From the NCBI GenBank assembly GCA_018806985.1, contig JADANN010000148.1:927292-991291 (forward strand): a DNA stretch of 64,000 nucleotides, read 5' to 3'. A model generated the notes under the pieces. The model was not told the DNA's origin and did no database searches. It worked only from the letters and a program-made list of their open reading frames with translations. Below, one piece after another: positions 45,553 through 58,252 of the stretch. How positions within the stretch are numbered: position 1 is the stretch's first letter; each line of letters starts with the position of its first letter. Made by a program: the position numbers and the translations under genes. This DNA is from Angiostrongylus vasorum. Lineage: Eukaryota > Nematoda > Chromadorea > Rhabditida > Metastrongylidae.

Positions 45553-45960
45553 ATGAAACGATTACAACGGAGAACCATGTCCGGTAAATCGACGATGTGT
45601 ATTAGAAAGTTCAACGGCTACGCCTCGCACTGGTCAACAGAAAGAGACCAATCCTCCACTGCGATATGCGATCGTACGAGGTACAACCAATGTTGCAAAA
45701 AGTTGAACGAGGTTGGCGACGAAACTCTGTCTCATCCACCGTACTCCCCAGACTATCGCTTACCGACTACCGTTTCTTTAAACTTCACAACAGCTCCATA
45801 TGTGAGAAAAGCTTCAGAAATCATGTCGAGACCAAAAACAGCTTTTAACGCCTTCATCGCCTCCAGAAGTCCCATGCAACTGGCGCAAATAAACTCGTTT
45901 TGCTTTGATGATAGTGTGTAGAATTCAGTGGGTTATTTCAATCGACAAGGATTTTTGAGC
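45553..45960 (+). pseudogene. Mariner-type transposase C-terminal remnant
   Basis: After a diverged start, 45690-45850 encodes KLNEVGDETLSHPPYSPDY in one frame. TDYRFFK and EKSFRNHVETKNSF continue it in the next frame, and FNAFIASRSP returns to the first. HPPYSPDL...DYHFF is the third catalytic-region signature of mariner (D34D) transposases. Frameshifted, and the N-terminal half is missing. No terminal repeats were recognised. Confidence 0.7.
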
Positions 45961-45964
45961 CGAG

Positions 45965-47485
45965 ATATGCCCCATTAGTTTCTGAATAAACTGCCCTTGA
46001 AGGGAAGAAAATTTCGAAATACTTAAGAACCAGCGAGTTCCGTTTGGGAGAAGGATCCGAGCTAAAAGAGTAGTCTAGTAGAGTAGAGGCAGTTTTTTTT
46101 TGATAATAGCAGATGTTCTCTTTTTATTAATCGAATGGTGAAGAAATCATAGGCCATATATGGTCAATCCCTGTGGAAGAGTTACCCCAAACTGAAAAGG
46201 TGTGTACCATCTGTACTATTTATTCATTAACTGAAAACTCGGAATGCAGTAATATTAGGAACGACAATCATCTTGGAATAACCTCTGCTGACAAATCTGG
46301 CATCTAACAATATTCAGTGACGATATGGGAAGGGCTAAGAAGTTAAACCGAAATCGGAGAACACATACAGGAATAAGTGAGTGGAACTTTCCTATCGGCA
46401 GTTGAAGTTTAAAAAATGTATGGTAAAATTGCATTTTTTTACTTTTGCAATTGTTTTGGTTTTTTCTAAAGTTAGAACAAAAAAACAAATGCGGTGCTTT
46501 TATGACTGATGTGCACCTAGGTTCTGTTACTTGGTAGAGCAATCACTCTATGGGAGAGATGAGGTGTCTGGGAGAAATGAATTGCACCAACAAACTGTTA
46601 CTTCCTAATCGTAATGAATGCTTTCCGGCTACGAATAGGAAATCACAGTAAAGGATCAAGCTGTAAAGGAAAATAGAAGCAAGAAAGGTTTTTCAGAGAA
46701 ATAAGATCTCAGTTTTTAATGGAACGTTCCCCACGACAGTGTCTGCTGCTGCAGTTTGGGACAAATTGACGAAAAGTAAATCATCCTTCAGCAACTCAAA
46801 ATGTCACTGCTTATAACGAATACCAAATTTTGATTTCTTTTAGTTGTGTCAAGGCCGTAGTAGTGCGGAAGTTCTTAAAGGCAATAAGCCGTAGTAGTGC
46901 GGAAGTTCTTAAAGGAAATTATTTCAGCCCTCAAAGAATCGCGAATACTGGGCCATCTTATTAAGTGCAAAACAGATTACATTGGGTATAACTGCATGCT
47001 TACAAATAGGAAGAAGCAAGAACACATAGAATTCATTCAAATACCAACTTTCACAGTTAAAAGCGACACTTTTCATATAAGCTATTTATAGAAAAGGTGT
47101 TTCGTACTACTTGCGGTTAACATAAGGTTCTTTTTCACTACGTTCACTGTTTACGATAACATTGTAGAGGGTATGATGGTAAAGCCAGCAGAAACGGCGG
47201 GCCTGCCTTGGAGTCGAGAAGGTTCTATCAAGGACAGGCTGACACGTAATATTGTACCATGGGCATATTTTAAGGAGTGCCACTTGCATTTTAAGGCTTC
47301 CCTCTCATTCATACTGAAGGCTTATTAAAAACAAGTGTTGGCGTATTTCGTGGTAGCACAGAAAAGAAACAAGCATTAGATGAAAGACTTTTACAGTCTA
47401 CATGTGCAGAATAGGCAACAATAATATACAAATAGCATTCGAGGTGATGTTTCAGCAGAGCTAATGAAGTTCATGTCCAGCTTCT
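45965..47485. other. Gene B 3' flank, unassigned
   Basis: Apart from the 34-bp tandem duplication, nothing recognised. It ends at the gene B stop codon (47486-47488). Confidence 0.4.
46852..46919. repeat. Tandem duplication of a 34-bp unit
   Basis: GCCGTAGTAGTGCGGAAGTT CTTAAAGG occurs twice in succession with only edge differences. No gene is apparent around it. Confidence 0.9.
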
Positions 47486-50400
47486 CTACCAAACAGCACA
47501 TCGTTCCGTCGGATTCATTTGAGTGCCGATTGCGCAGTTAAAAGCGGCAGCGAATTCTGGTTGATTAGCGAGCACTTGATTCACACTGAAAAAAGAAAGT
47601 CCAGTTACGACAGGATATTAAGGTCGAAACACATAAGACAACTCATTGCTGCATTAGTTTCTCTGAATTTCTTTGTTAAAAATTTTCCACTAAGATACTA
47701 AAATCATCACGATTGCCAACACTTGCTAAGTCTCTACAGTAAATGGTTGCGCAGTTCGCATAGTAACAATTATTTGGGAACCTTACATTTTACAAATAAG
47801 ATCTTAGAAAATTTCACATAGATGGCTACATAGCAGAATTGATCGAAAATAAGGCTTCACATTGTGAAATCAATTCATGAGATAGGTAGACACACACCGG
47901 TATTTTACGGGAACGTGGAGGTCGGTGAGAATGGAGTCGATTAGGGCATCTGTCGTTGCGTGGCCACACCAGACCTGCATATCATTTCTTTCTAAGCCAT
48001 ATGCCATCATTTCAGCATATTATCAAGAAAAACTCCCTTAAATGCACTTCGTCGGACACAGCTGTATCTCACAGCTTTTTATAATAGATGAAGTATACTG
48101 TATTCGTCATTGGTTTGTCACCTCTGTTCAGAGTATTCCTAGGTGGAAAATTAACTAAAAATAGATTATTTCCCATTTTACAGGACATCCATAGTCCATA
48201 CCTCCCAACGGTATACCGCCTCATCGTGGTTAGGAGGTGTTCCTGGGAGTCGGGCTGCTGTCAACAGCGGAGGATTCGTCCCTCCCGCAAGGTCTCCCAA
48301 GCTGAGGAGTCCGGCCTTTTTATCAGGAAGCCCAGCTAAGAGTAGACCAATACCAGGATCGACCACCGTCTTGGCATCACACTAGTTGCATGACGGCAAA
48401 TTTCGCTCTGATCCACAACGGCAGCGACTGTCTGTGGTGGTGACGACCTGGGAGAGACTTTGGCCACTCCAGAGAACCATAATGACCAAACAAGCAAATC
48501 TCCAGAGAGTGGAACTTGTGCTGGAGCCCGCAAAACCAGTGGAAACGGACATCCAAGTATCCAAGTAAGTAGGTATCCATAGTTCATAAACACTCTGGAG
48601 TGTAACCCGTGCTGCTTGAGCAAAAAAAGTAAAAAAAAAAACAAATTGGGTAGAAAGCTTATTGGGAAAAAGGTGAAGCAAGAGAGAAATCCAGCGTTGT
48701 CCAACCATCGCGTATCCCATGAAGAACATTTGCTCATTATTGTACTTTTCCAATCCTTTAATCCGTTTTTCCTCACCAAATTTCTTCAGATAATTTTTGT
48801 ACGCCTAAAAATGCAGTTCTTTTACCAAATGCATTTCCATAATATCTGATGTTTTGCAAGAAATGGGATCCTTCCTCGCTACCTAATTGATTTTCCTTCC
48901 TAACCAAATGACAAGTTACAAACGTTCTTCTGGCAAAGTCTATGCTAACACGGACTAAGCATCAATCTAGAACAATGATTTACCTTGAACGCTTGCTTTA
49001 CTCCACCGTTATCTGCTATATTCTCTCCTTGCGTTAGCTTACCACTGATATGCAGACCAGTTCCAGGAACCTACAGCAATTTTCTTTTGTTTTTTTTTTC
49101 AAAATTTTCCATGCATTTCCTTGCTGGTCAAATTCGTTGCGTTCACTGGCATTCATCTAAACACCTTCTGTCCTTCTTTGGTATTGCACGTAGGGACTGC
49201 AAGCCCCGCATTCCAATATGGGCTGCAGTTGAGGGAAGACCAATTTGAGCATTTGAATTATCTATGACCATACTTCACCATTATTTCACTCTTTGAACAC
49301 ACCTCTATTTTGTCATACTGGTCAATGATGCACTGTGCACGCTTCGCAAACTGGACCTCCATCCTGTAGTCCCACCAGTCTAGCAGATTCCCGACGGCAT
49401 CAAGTTGCCTGCCTGTGAATAAGAAACGAATTTGACGACACTAAATACTTCCTTGAAAACATGTCGAAAATTTAGTAGTTTCAATATCTTCGGTCTGCAA
49501 CGAAGAAGATTAGGAAATGCACAATAACGGGGAGTCAACTTAGCGATGAACATGTTCCTTCTGCAATCGAGCTTCCCTAAAGCGCGCATGAACTTGATTA
49601 CCGGAGCCAACCACAGCCCAATTTCTACGAGTCCTTCAGTTAACCGATTACAGGTTGCTCAAATGTACAAAACACAATCTGCACACTAGTACATCCTCTT
49701 ACATATACAGTGATACAGTCACGTTTACACGCAACCTATGAGCAAGTCTGACATAGTAGGGGCTCGAAATTAGTCTCCCGAAGAAACCTTCGTTCCAGGA
49801 CAACGGAATGACCGCTTCCGATGTACGCTCCCTAAACCCACAATTTAATATGCACAACATGGCTTTAGAACCAACTATCTCCTGAAGGCTAGACAAAGCT
49901 ATGGGAGTAAAAGGAAAGGAAATACCTTCGTCATCGAATCCGTGAGTGATCTCGTGTCCAATTACTGCCCCAATTCCTCCATAGTTCAGTGCTCTGGAAT
50001 GAGGTGGGCAGATTATGCTTTGCCTGTCTCTGTATTGATGAGCATGAGGCACTTAATGGCATTTCTTCATTTAGTAAAATCTTTCCTTTTTATTTTCAAT
50101 TTTTTCCATAACTAATATTTGCCCTCTATCAAGAATTCTCTTCCTCGTATATTAAAACCTCACTTTGGAAAACTTTGGTGGAAGAAGGGCGTTTGAAGCA
50201 TGGCTGCTGGTAACTCTAGAAATAGAATGGCACAGAAGTTTCTTCTAAGTTTGTCGATCTTAGTTACTCTTGTATGTCATTGACTAAACTCTAGGATGCT
50301 GGGCTTTTAATCTTATTTACTTTTCTTTTTACTCAATGAAAAGACGCCAGTAATAGTCAGTTGCTTACTGATCGAATTTGACATGAACCAATAGTAGGCA

Positions 50401-53400
50401 TTCACATCCACCGGATTAAAATCAAAGTCATTCCTATCGACAGGCTCTATGAGAAGTTTGAAAGCAAACTCGATGCCCCATCGTTTCAACTTTTCCACCA
50501 TTTGACTGTAGGAATCCGATTCCTCTATGGACAGCTGAAATTTTTAAATATGCGAAAACATTTGCAAAATTTAGAGCCCTACTAATTTAGAAATGGCTAC
50601 TAATCAAATCCTTAACAAAATTCAAAACCATAATTGCAAAAGGCTTCTGCTGAAATCTTACTCCCACTAGCCGGGGAAACACCATTATCATGTGGTCTTT
50701 TGTTTTTGTTCCTTCTGGTGGGATTACAGCCACTCATGCTCGCTAGGCTCCAACTTGGAATCAGCATACGTTATGCTGTGCTTCTCAGTGGCAACATTCT
50801 TCTCCTTTTGAGCTTAGAATTCCTTACGAGGGAATCTATTCCAAGCTGTATCGTTGCTTGACACATATATTGTCTTAGTACTAGAACTTACCCTGATCAA
50901 ATGTAAGTATTCAAATTAACAATGGCTTCCTCTGGAAGGATTTGAATGTTAGGCCTACCATTTTAACAATGTGTTTTAAGTCGTTCATTAAGAAATAACC
51001 CCTTTTTCATGCTTAATCGTATATAGTATGGATTAAAGACTTGGTACCACTAAGAAATTAGCCGTGACAAAACATTTTAAAATTGCCAACAACCTCTTTA
51101 CATTGTTTGCTCGGGTTCCCTTTCTCTCCATCTTTCGCAGTTTCTGATTATCCAAGGAACACCTCACTTCTTGAACTATTCAAAAGAATAAGTGGAAGTT
51201 CTTAGAGTGTTTTTGTGCGGAATCATTCAGTACTGCTCACTCCACTGTAATAGTCGTCCAGCTTCTCATCGTCGAGAATGAAATCTGGATAGCCGACATG
51301 TCGGAGCATGTGCCTTGCCTTATAGATTGCCCTCGCCTTCATGGTCTCATCCATCCAGTCGCTCTCAGCCAACATGTTGTGAAATGCGTCTTGCAGATCC
51401 GTTATCATCTCCAGCATCATGTTTTTTTGATGTCTGCGAATTACTGACTTTTACATTGAAAGAAATTGGGACTTAAAGAATGCATATGTTGGTGGACCCT
51501 TTTTTGTGGCCCATTTGCAAAAGGATGTCCATGTCTTACAAAGATTCGTTCATTATCCCATCACTGCTAAGGTTCACATATACAGAAAGAAGCTAAAGAA
51601 TGTTCCTTAGAAAGACAACACGTTGTGATGCGGTGGAAAACTGCGCATGGATTAAGAAATTAATGAATTTCAATGATGAACCTCATTGAATGCTTTCCTA
51701 ACATAGAGCGCACCAGCAGCGTATTGCATTTGGTACGTAGTCGTGCTGGTGCAGTCTACCCATCGAGGTGCCTTCTTTTTTTGCCCATACATGACGTAAT
51801 AGAACTTCTTAAAACAGATTTGCTTACATAAGGTTCTTACGATAAAGCAAAAATATTTTTCTACATAATGGTATGTTTTTGAACAAGATAATTTCCGACA
51901 ATGAAGCAACAGCGACTTCACATTCGCTCAAACAAATGGTTTACTATGACAAAAGATATGAATCCTTTATGATAAAAAAACCACAAATCGCATTGTGGTT
52001 TTATTTCACAGATTCGAATAGTTCTACACCACAGAATTTCTGGTAATCAAAAGGTGTTCGCAGGCAATATTGACAACCGAATTTCTGTGAACCTGGTAGA
52101 CGTCCTCATATCGCTTGCCGAGCTCGCCGCTCCAACTCAAGGTGTACCGAAGGTAGGCATAATTTGTGATAATCCTCGGATCAGTCGAGCTGATCAGACG
52201 GTTGACTCTTCTCATGTAGTCGATTTCTATTATGAGCATTTTCGGGTTACCAGCCAGATAGTCGTTGATGAAAGTAGGAGCAACACTGCGGAAATATCTG
52301 TACCAGTCAATCTGCAAGCACTGCTATTTTATTAGCTTTAATTGCCACAATTCCAAACTTTAAATCTTTCATTTCTGTTACATGCCGTGATTGATAAATG
52401 CTCCTGTCCATTCATCCACTATGAAGGCGGATATGAATGGATTTCCATTCGTGTATTGGTCGTGCAATGGCCGAAGTGAGTTGATATCCACTCAGTTTTC
52501 TTGCAGCTGTTTACCTTGCTGTATAAAGGCTTTGGTTGTGCCTTTTATATTCAATCGATAGCCTATCCAGTGTATATCATTTGAAACTACGTGTGTATGA
52601 CACCATAGTGGTGTACAAAGCGTCGTTAATGTTTGCTGCTGTTGGGCTCGCTTTTAAGACGGAAATCGTGCCCTCATTTTTCACCTCTTGAAGACGTAAA
52701 CTCCAAAAAACGTAACGGTGAAGACGACATTTTAAGAATATCATACTTACAATGAGAGCGACAGAGCGAAGTTTGTTCTATACCTTCCTCATGATCACAA
52801 CCTCTCAGGTGCATAACTGGTAGAAAAATAATAGTTTCCGAAAAACCTATAGCTTCTAATATGGGTTAAGCATGTACAAGTGATTCTTGTTCACTAATTG
52901 ATCGCTATTACGTTTGCTGCAACTATGGTTGGTCATAGCCACCTTATGGAACGGGAATATATAAAAACGCCCACAGAAAGTTTCTACATGCAACTACCAA
53001 ACACTGAAGGTTGTAGTTGTTATACAGTGAACACACGTAGCAGTCCGAAATGTTTAAAAATCGCTGGAAATTACACAGAACTACCTAGAGAGTAAACGCG
53101 AAAGAGGAATCGCCAGAAATATTGGCTAAATACACAGGAGAACAAAATCATGGCGAGAAAAGTGGATCAAAAAGAGGTGAGCGTTTTGCCACGTGGAACG
53201 TAAAGACCGGTGTGAGTTGATATCCACTCACAGCATGTGTGCCGAAAAATCAATTATCGGGTAGCTGCGTCGGCAACACGGATATAGGTACCAATGCTAA
53301 TGTGTTAACATTCGGGACGGAGCTGATTTTTGACAGTGCCCAATAATTTCCTACCGAGGTTAAATGACGGTCGGTTTGAAAATCGTTTTGCTATTTGCTT

Positions 53401-56400
53401 TGTGCTAGCTAACATAATATCGACTGCTAAAGGGTGGATTATCCGTTGAAAAACAAACTATTATCAACAGATAGTCATGTCAGTAACAATCGCTCTGTAT
53501 AAAAGGGTTCGGCCGGGTGTGCATGGCTCATTCGTGGGGTGTTCACTGAAGAAGATCCGATCTCGGTACAACAACAAAGACGCAACATCGAGATAACGAA
53601 CAACTGTGGACCACCGACACGAATCATCGGCCTTGGTGAAGACGAACACGTCGAAACGTTAGCCGAAACAAGCAAATTTATCAAGCTCGTGTAAGCTCAA
53701 CAAATTAAAAACTGAATAAGTTATTAGTCACTAGAGGAGCTGAGGTTGTAACAATTTCACAGACTTCTGGAAGCGACTGTGCTCTGTCGCTTTAAGATCG
53801 CATGTGTTCTTCACAAGGTATTCTTTAAATTTAAATTTGCTTGGAGTGAAGATTTTCAAGCACTGTAAAGCAATACTTAAATTGGTGAAAATTCCAACAC
53901 AAGCGCAGCAGCCCAAATGCAAGCCTTAAGTTAGAAAACACCATAGTGTCCCGCTAGAGCAACCCTACTTGTTTAGTTGATTTCGTGTCAGATCAAAAAT
54001 ACAACTCCCGACAGGAAAAACGAAATATGTATGGATTTTATAGGTTCCAAGAAAACAATCACAACCAAACAGCATATTCAAACTTGTTTCTGATTGAATA
54101 CGCCAGTTATATAAACTCTGGTCGTTCTTATATTAGTTAATAAATATCACTTTGTTTTGAAATATATTGGCATGAAGGGGAAATCTGCCAATATTTCCGC
54201 TTCGACGGAATTATGCATAATTTCTTCGGCCCTTAAGATATTAGGAGCTGATTAGAGGAATTTCATACTAAAGTAAGGACTGTAAGAAGCGATCATGAAC
54301 TTCTATAGTTAAACGTAGCAGTCGTTTGAAAGGAAGAACATTCTTTAAAACTGAAAAAGTAATGGTAGGAAAATTGGACGAAAAACATACTTTCGAAGTA
54401 AATTTTTTGATCCCTCTGTGTACCTCTGATAATCGAAATTCCCACCAAAGGCATAAGTGTTTGCAATTCACTGAGACGCCTTAGATTGTACATTTTGGTG
54501 TAGTTTCTTCGATCCTTCTCGGCCACGAGGATTTGCGCCATCTTGGTTTCGAGATCGATGATTTCATCCACATCGCTTGCAATTTTGCTTCCATTTACAG
54601 GAAGACCGACGTCCTCATGAAATAGTTTAACCTTAAATAATCAATTTTCCAAGTCTTTCTCTCTTAACGCTGAGATCAAGTCTTCCAATTCTTATTTCTT
54701 TCAAATAAAAGCTGTCATTTATGCAAAAAGAATTTGAGAACTAACGTTGCTGATGAGGTACTGTCTGTAGGCAGCGATTTTTTTCCCATACTTTTCTCTG
54801 TCCAAATAGTAATCACGCGTGGAAGCACCTAACCCAAGTTCTCCCTGGTCGAACTAAAAGAGGACAACTTTATGTAAAACACGATTTCGGTTGCTACAAA
54901 ATAACTTTCTTTCCTCCTGTAGGAGTACAAATTGTGTGCTAAACAGTGAACTGCGTTAACATTATTCAAGTTCTTCAATAGCTCATAAAACTATTTGCGA
55001 AAAGCTGGAGAGAAATGACATTTTCTTTACCTCTACCAATCTCCGGGAAACGTTCCTGTTGTCGATCGTAAGGTAGCTGTCTATAAAAATATGGACTCCT
55101 CTGACCGCTGCGATGTTGATAAGAAGTGTTGTCAAGTCAAATTGATCGACGCGCCAGTTGTTTCCCTCCAACATCGGCCACTCCCCAAAGTTCTGTTAAA
55201 AATCTTGCGCAATCTGTTACTTGTGTATTGATATTACACTGATATATACTGAGAACAATTCCGAAAGAATGCTAGAAGCAGGTTTGTAAAATGTTGTATT
55301 TTTTTCCTCCCAACGGGTGTTCACGGGTGTAGGGCTTGGTGTCCACGGTAGGAATTCATCTCCCCAGCATGATCTCTCAAACTGAGAATGAGTGCGGCGT
55401 TTCCATTAGAAAGCCCAGCTAAGAGCAAACCAACACCAGGATCCACCACCGTCATGCCATCGAACTAGTTGCATTGTGGCAAATCTCACTCCAAGCCACA
55501 AGGCGACGACTACCTGTCGTAGTGACGACCTGAGGCAGACCTCTGATAGGCTGACCTCGGGACTCCAGGGAATGGCAGTGGCTAAACCAGCAAACTTTGA
55601 AAAAGTGGAAATTATGTTGAAGCCCGCACAACTAGTGAGGACAGACCATCCAAGTAAGTAAGTAATATTTTTTTTACAGCAAGGAATAATGTGAATGCAA
55701 TTACAATGATGTTGAGATACGAGCAAAGCTCGGAACACCAGATGAGCTTCAAACCCTCTAATTACCCTTTCCGAGGGTTCGCGTGGTATTCACCATCCTA
55801 CTCAGGCACTTACTTTGCCTTTCTCTCAGCTAGTTTTTTTTACCCTAACGGTGTTATCACCAAACGACCGTCGACGGGAGTGGATTATTATTTCCTTCGT
55901 TACATTTGGCTAGTCGAAATAAATGGTTTAGTGTTCTACTGAATTCCCTTCCACACAGTGGAGGCACACCAAAAATGGCCCACCCTTATTGACTGTATCA
56001 ATTTTCTTGCACCAATTCGGTTAAGCTCGTGTTTGTCCATGCATCTGCGATACATCAACTTTAGGGCAGTTACAGATTTCGACGGGAACACTTCTTCTGA
56101 TTCGAGGATTTCTGAAAGATGTTCGTCATAAGCCAATTAATACAAGCAAGATAACGGACTACCTGAACTCCAGTTAGGTCAATTTACCCCAAAAACTTCG
56201 TTGGAAACATCCACTTTGAACAAATCTACACGTTGTACAACCATAGTCCTATAAGCTGTAATTACTACCTCTCATTTTTGCTTGAACTTTGTCGTGGAGA
56301 ACGCTAAATTGAGAGTAGCTGGACCTATGACTTGGAATTGGGTGTCTGACTTTCCAGTTCCCACAAGTGAATTCAAAGAAGTCTACACATGGATCGACCT

Positions 56401-58236
56401 GAAACGCACGTAAGAAAATGGATGCAATTCAGTAACGAAAGCCTACAGAGCTCCTCCTTCTCTATCATTCAACGTAATATCTGATAGCTGATGGACGTTA
56501 GTTTGCTTTCTCTTTCGCTAATCCTCACACTCAACCTAAGGGTTAGGTACAGAAATCATTATGCGGAATTCACAACGTATATCTCTCTGGTCACCCTTGA
56601 TAACTAAATTCATTTAAAACGCAACGAACTTCACATGAAGGCGAATGGTCCACTAAAGTTCCGGTTGTGCCCGTTTTCTTGATGAGCAAACACAGGGTTC
56701 TTACCATACTTTTCACCCACAAAAGCCGTCGTTTCTGTGGATCTCGCCCTCTTCAAGCACTGGAAAGGTCAAGTTGACTGCAGTGTAGTCAGCCAAATAC
56801 CTCTATAACCACCATCGAGAAACCTTATTATCCGAATTTTAGTCGAATGAAAAAAACAGCCTCTTCACAAATTCACTGCTCTACATGGGTCTTCCAATTA
56901 GCATTCCAAAACTAGAGTAACCGCACAGACTTCACTTCGGCGTGGAATGCGCATCCCTCACGTTGAAACATCAGTATGAGATATTGAGTGAAATCTTGAG
57001 TGATAATGAGGCACTCTTCCGCGCGCTTGATTTTTAAATTTTTGGAATTTGTCTAGAATGCTTCGAGCTTGAGCGCTGGAGTTTTCGATTATTGGGCGAG
57101 GATGGCAAATTATACTTCACAGTCTTCTCCGTTATGTCTCTGTGTCCTGAGGGCGCCCAGTGGAGTACTTGCCTTAACTCAGTTTTCCGGTGGTAATCTA
57201 TTTACTTCTTGACGCATGCCAAGAAGGTAACCAATTCAAACCGACCCCAAAACAACCAAATAAGAAGTAAGGAAAAAATTTTGAATGCAACACACTGCCC
57301 AATCGAAATCCTTCACCAAAGGCTGGCCAAGGCATTAGCAAGCAGAAAGCAGAAGATACGTGTGGTTATACGAAATTATTAGAACTGGAAGGCAGTGAAG
57401 GAGTCCAGCAGTAATTTCAAACTCTAAATATCCAAAGGAGCTTCATAATGCTAGAATGTCCGTAAAGGCCCCAAGACCGCACAAAAATCAGTACTAAAGG
57501 AGATAGTACTCAGAAAAAACAGAACTCTCGAACATGGATGACAACATTGATCATTTGCGGACCCATATTTTCAACCTTCCCAATTTACTGTTGACTAGGA
57601 GTAGCTCAACGATAGAGATGCCGCCAAGTTTGGCACAAACCCTGGGTCCACCTCGACCTCCTTGACGATGACTCCCTATCCTTTCGGGATCCGGAAATTG
57701 GAACTAGCCTTGCTTGAGAAGCATACTCGAATCTACAAGGCATGGGAACGCCTTAGCACGATTGTGCAAAATTCTAAGGAGAGTCATTTCGAAGAGCACT
57801 CAGCGACATTAATGAACAAGATCAGAATCCTCTAGCAATGACCGAACGCACACACAATTTCGAGAACCGTCGTGAACGATGCATGTGAAGAAACGTAATG
57901 AATGAAAAATAACCCGAGACCGGCACAATATTTAATGCCGGGTCATGTGAAAATTGAAACAACCGTTATCTAGCGTTAGTTCGAAAGCTTTGTTGCAGTG
58001 CAACGAGCACTACAGTCATTTCAAACTGAACAAACCTTCTTCTGGGTTTCGTTGATTGTTCGTAAATGTGACCTCAATAAATGAGCACTTACCGAGAAGT
58101 TTATAGAATTGGTAAGCATTTCAGATGCGACCTTGTAACCGGCGCTATCCCAACCTACCGTCTCATGCTTGGACGGCGACAATCGCTGGGAGGTCGACGA
58201 CGTGTCAAGGGGAATCAGCAGAAAAAGCCACAACAT
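47486..58236 (-). CDS. Neprilysin-like M13 zinc metallopeptidase, gene B (17 exons, one frame break)
   Basis: Paralogue of gene A in convergent orientation. Exons in transcript order: 58236-58093, 56398-56269, 56111-55984, 55192-55031, 54853-54746, 54631-54446, 52311-52093, 51807-51682, 51433-51241, 50534-50369, 50215-50164, 49993-49926, 49412-49303, 49070-48984, 48804-48706, 47974-47898, 47585-47486. Conceptual length about 717 aa. It has a leader [14 protein letters not shown], then [23 protein letters not shown] at about 551-555, ENIAD at about 613-617 and C-terminal CAVW. The usual DPH near the end is DLH here, but the histidine is kept. Exon 9 (51433-51241) is 193 nt where 192 are expected: a run of seven T at 51422-51428 is one base too long, so the exon joins out of frame. 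All other exons match gene A in length and phase. The 219-nt exon 7 and the 192-nt exon 9 are each split by a short intron in gene A. Probably secreted; substrate unknown. Confidence 0.9.
48183..48578 (+). mobile_element. Interspersed repeat family C copy in a gene B intron
   Basis: CCTCCCAACGGTATACCGCC start, GTGTTCCTGGGAGTCGGGCT, and a GTGGAAACGGACATCCAAGT end followed by AAGTAAGTAGG. Collinear with 12425-12812. It lies between gene B exons 15 and 16, antisense to the gene. Confidence 0.65.
48984..49070 (-). other. Gene B exon with third zinc ligand (ENIADNGG)
   Basis: An 87-nt, phase-0 exon. ENIAD is encoded at 49011-49025. Differences from gene A inside [12 protein letters not shown] are only synonymous; amino-acid changes lie in the preceding loop (D/G, V/I, N/S) and at the penultimate residue (L/F). 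Confidence 0.95.
49926..49993 (-). other. Gene B catalytic exon with HEITH zinc motif
   Basis: Sixty-eight nt, same borders and phase as the gene A exon. HEITH is encoded at 49942-49956. The encoded peptide is identical to that of gene A. Confidence 0.95.
51241..51433 (-). other. Gene B exon 9 with +1 frame break in a T7 run
   Basis: From the acceptor at 51434 the phase-0 reading begins TSKK, but the conserved [14 protein letters not shown] lies one frame over. The run at 51422-51428 (A on the coding strand) is one base longer than the frame allows. Gene A has the matching ASKNVTLEM in frame. Confidence 0.85.
52476..53230. repeat. 755-bp segment bounded by an exact 19-bp direct repeat
   Basis: GTGAGTTGATATCCACTCA stands at 52476-52494 and 53212-53230. 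The repeat is itself an interrupted palindrome (GTGAG...CTCAC). It lies in gene B intron 6. The content between is unassigned. Confidence 0.6.
53545..53705 (+). repeat. Pseudo-LTR-like repeat fragment
   Basis: Related over about 130 bp to 16745-16880: both contain CACTGAAGAAGAT and a GAAGACGAA...GTYGAAACRTTAGC segment. It ends with AGCTCGTGTAAGCTCAAC, like the Penelope pseudo-LTR ends. It lies in gene B intron 6. Confidence 0.5.
55306..55668 (+). mobile_element. Interspersed repeat family C copy in gene B intron 3
   Basis: CTCCCAACGGGTGTTCACGG start, CCAACACCAGGATCCACCAC middle, GGACAGACCATCCAAGTAAG end with an AAGT tail. Confidence 0.65.
55700..55872. repeat. Variant foldback repeat (family B') copy in gene B intron 3
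   Basis: ATGATGTTGAGATACGAGCA start, TTACCCTTTCCGAGGG, TTTGCCTTTCTCTCAGCTAG. It matches 44815-44990 in order. Confidence 0.5.
56690..57210 (-). mobile_element. Penelope-like element 3' fragment in gene B intron 1
   Basis: Minus-strand remains of the end of the endonuclease (57200-57010) followed by the 3' non-coding pseudo-LTR ending near 56695 with a TTGAAGAGGGCGAGATCC segment. It lies in gene B intron 1 on the gene strand. Heavily degraded. Confidence 0.6.
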
Positions 58237-58252
58237 AAATCCTGAAAAATTG
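58234..58252 (-). promoter_or_regulatory. Probable spliced-leader acceptor and start of gene B
   Basis: On the minus strand TTTTTCAG is followed by GATTT and then the ATG at 58236. Position and sequence parallel gene A, where no other part of the 5' region is clearly conserved. Trans-splicing is inferred, not shown. Confidence 0.5.

Noticed and set aside
48336..48779. A 147-codon minus-strand frame
   Set aside because: It overlaps gene B exon 15 in another frame and runs into a family C repeat; the real exon ends at the donor at 48706.
50634..50861. A hydrophobic 75-codon frame on the + strand
   Set aside because: It lies in a gene B intron, antisense, with no family signature or partner exons.
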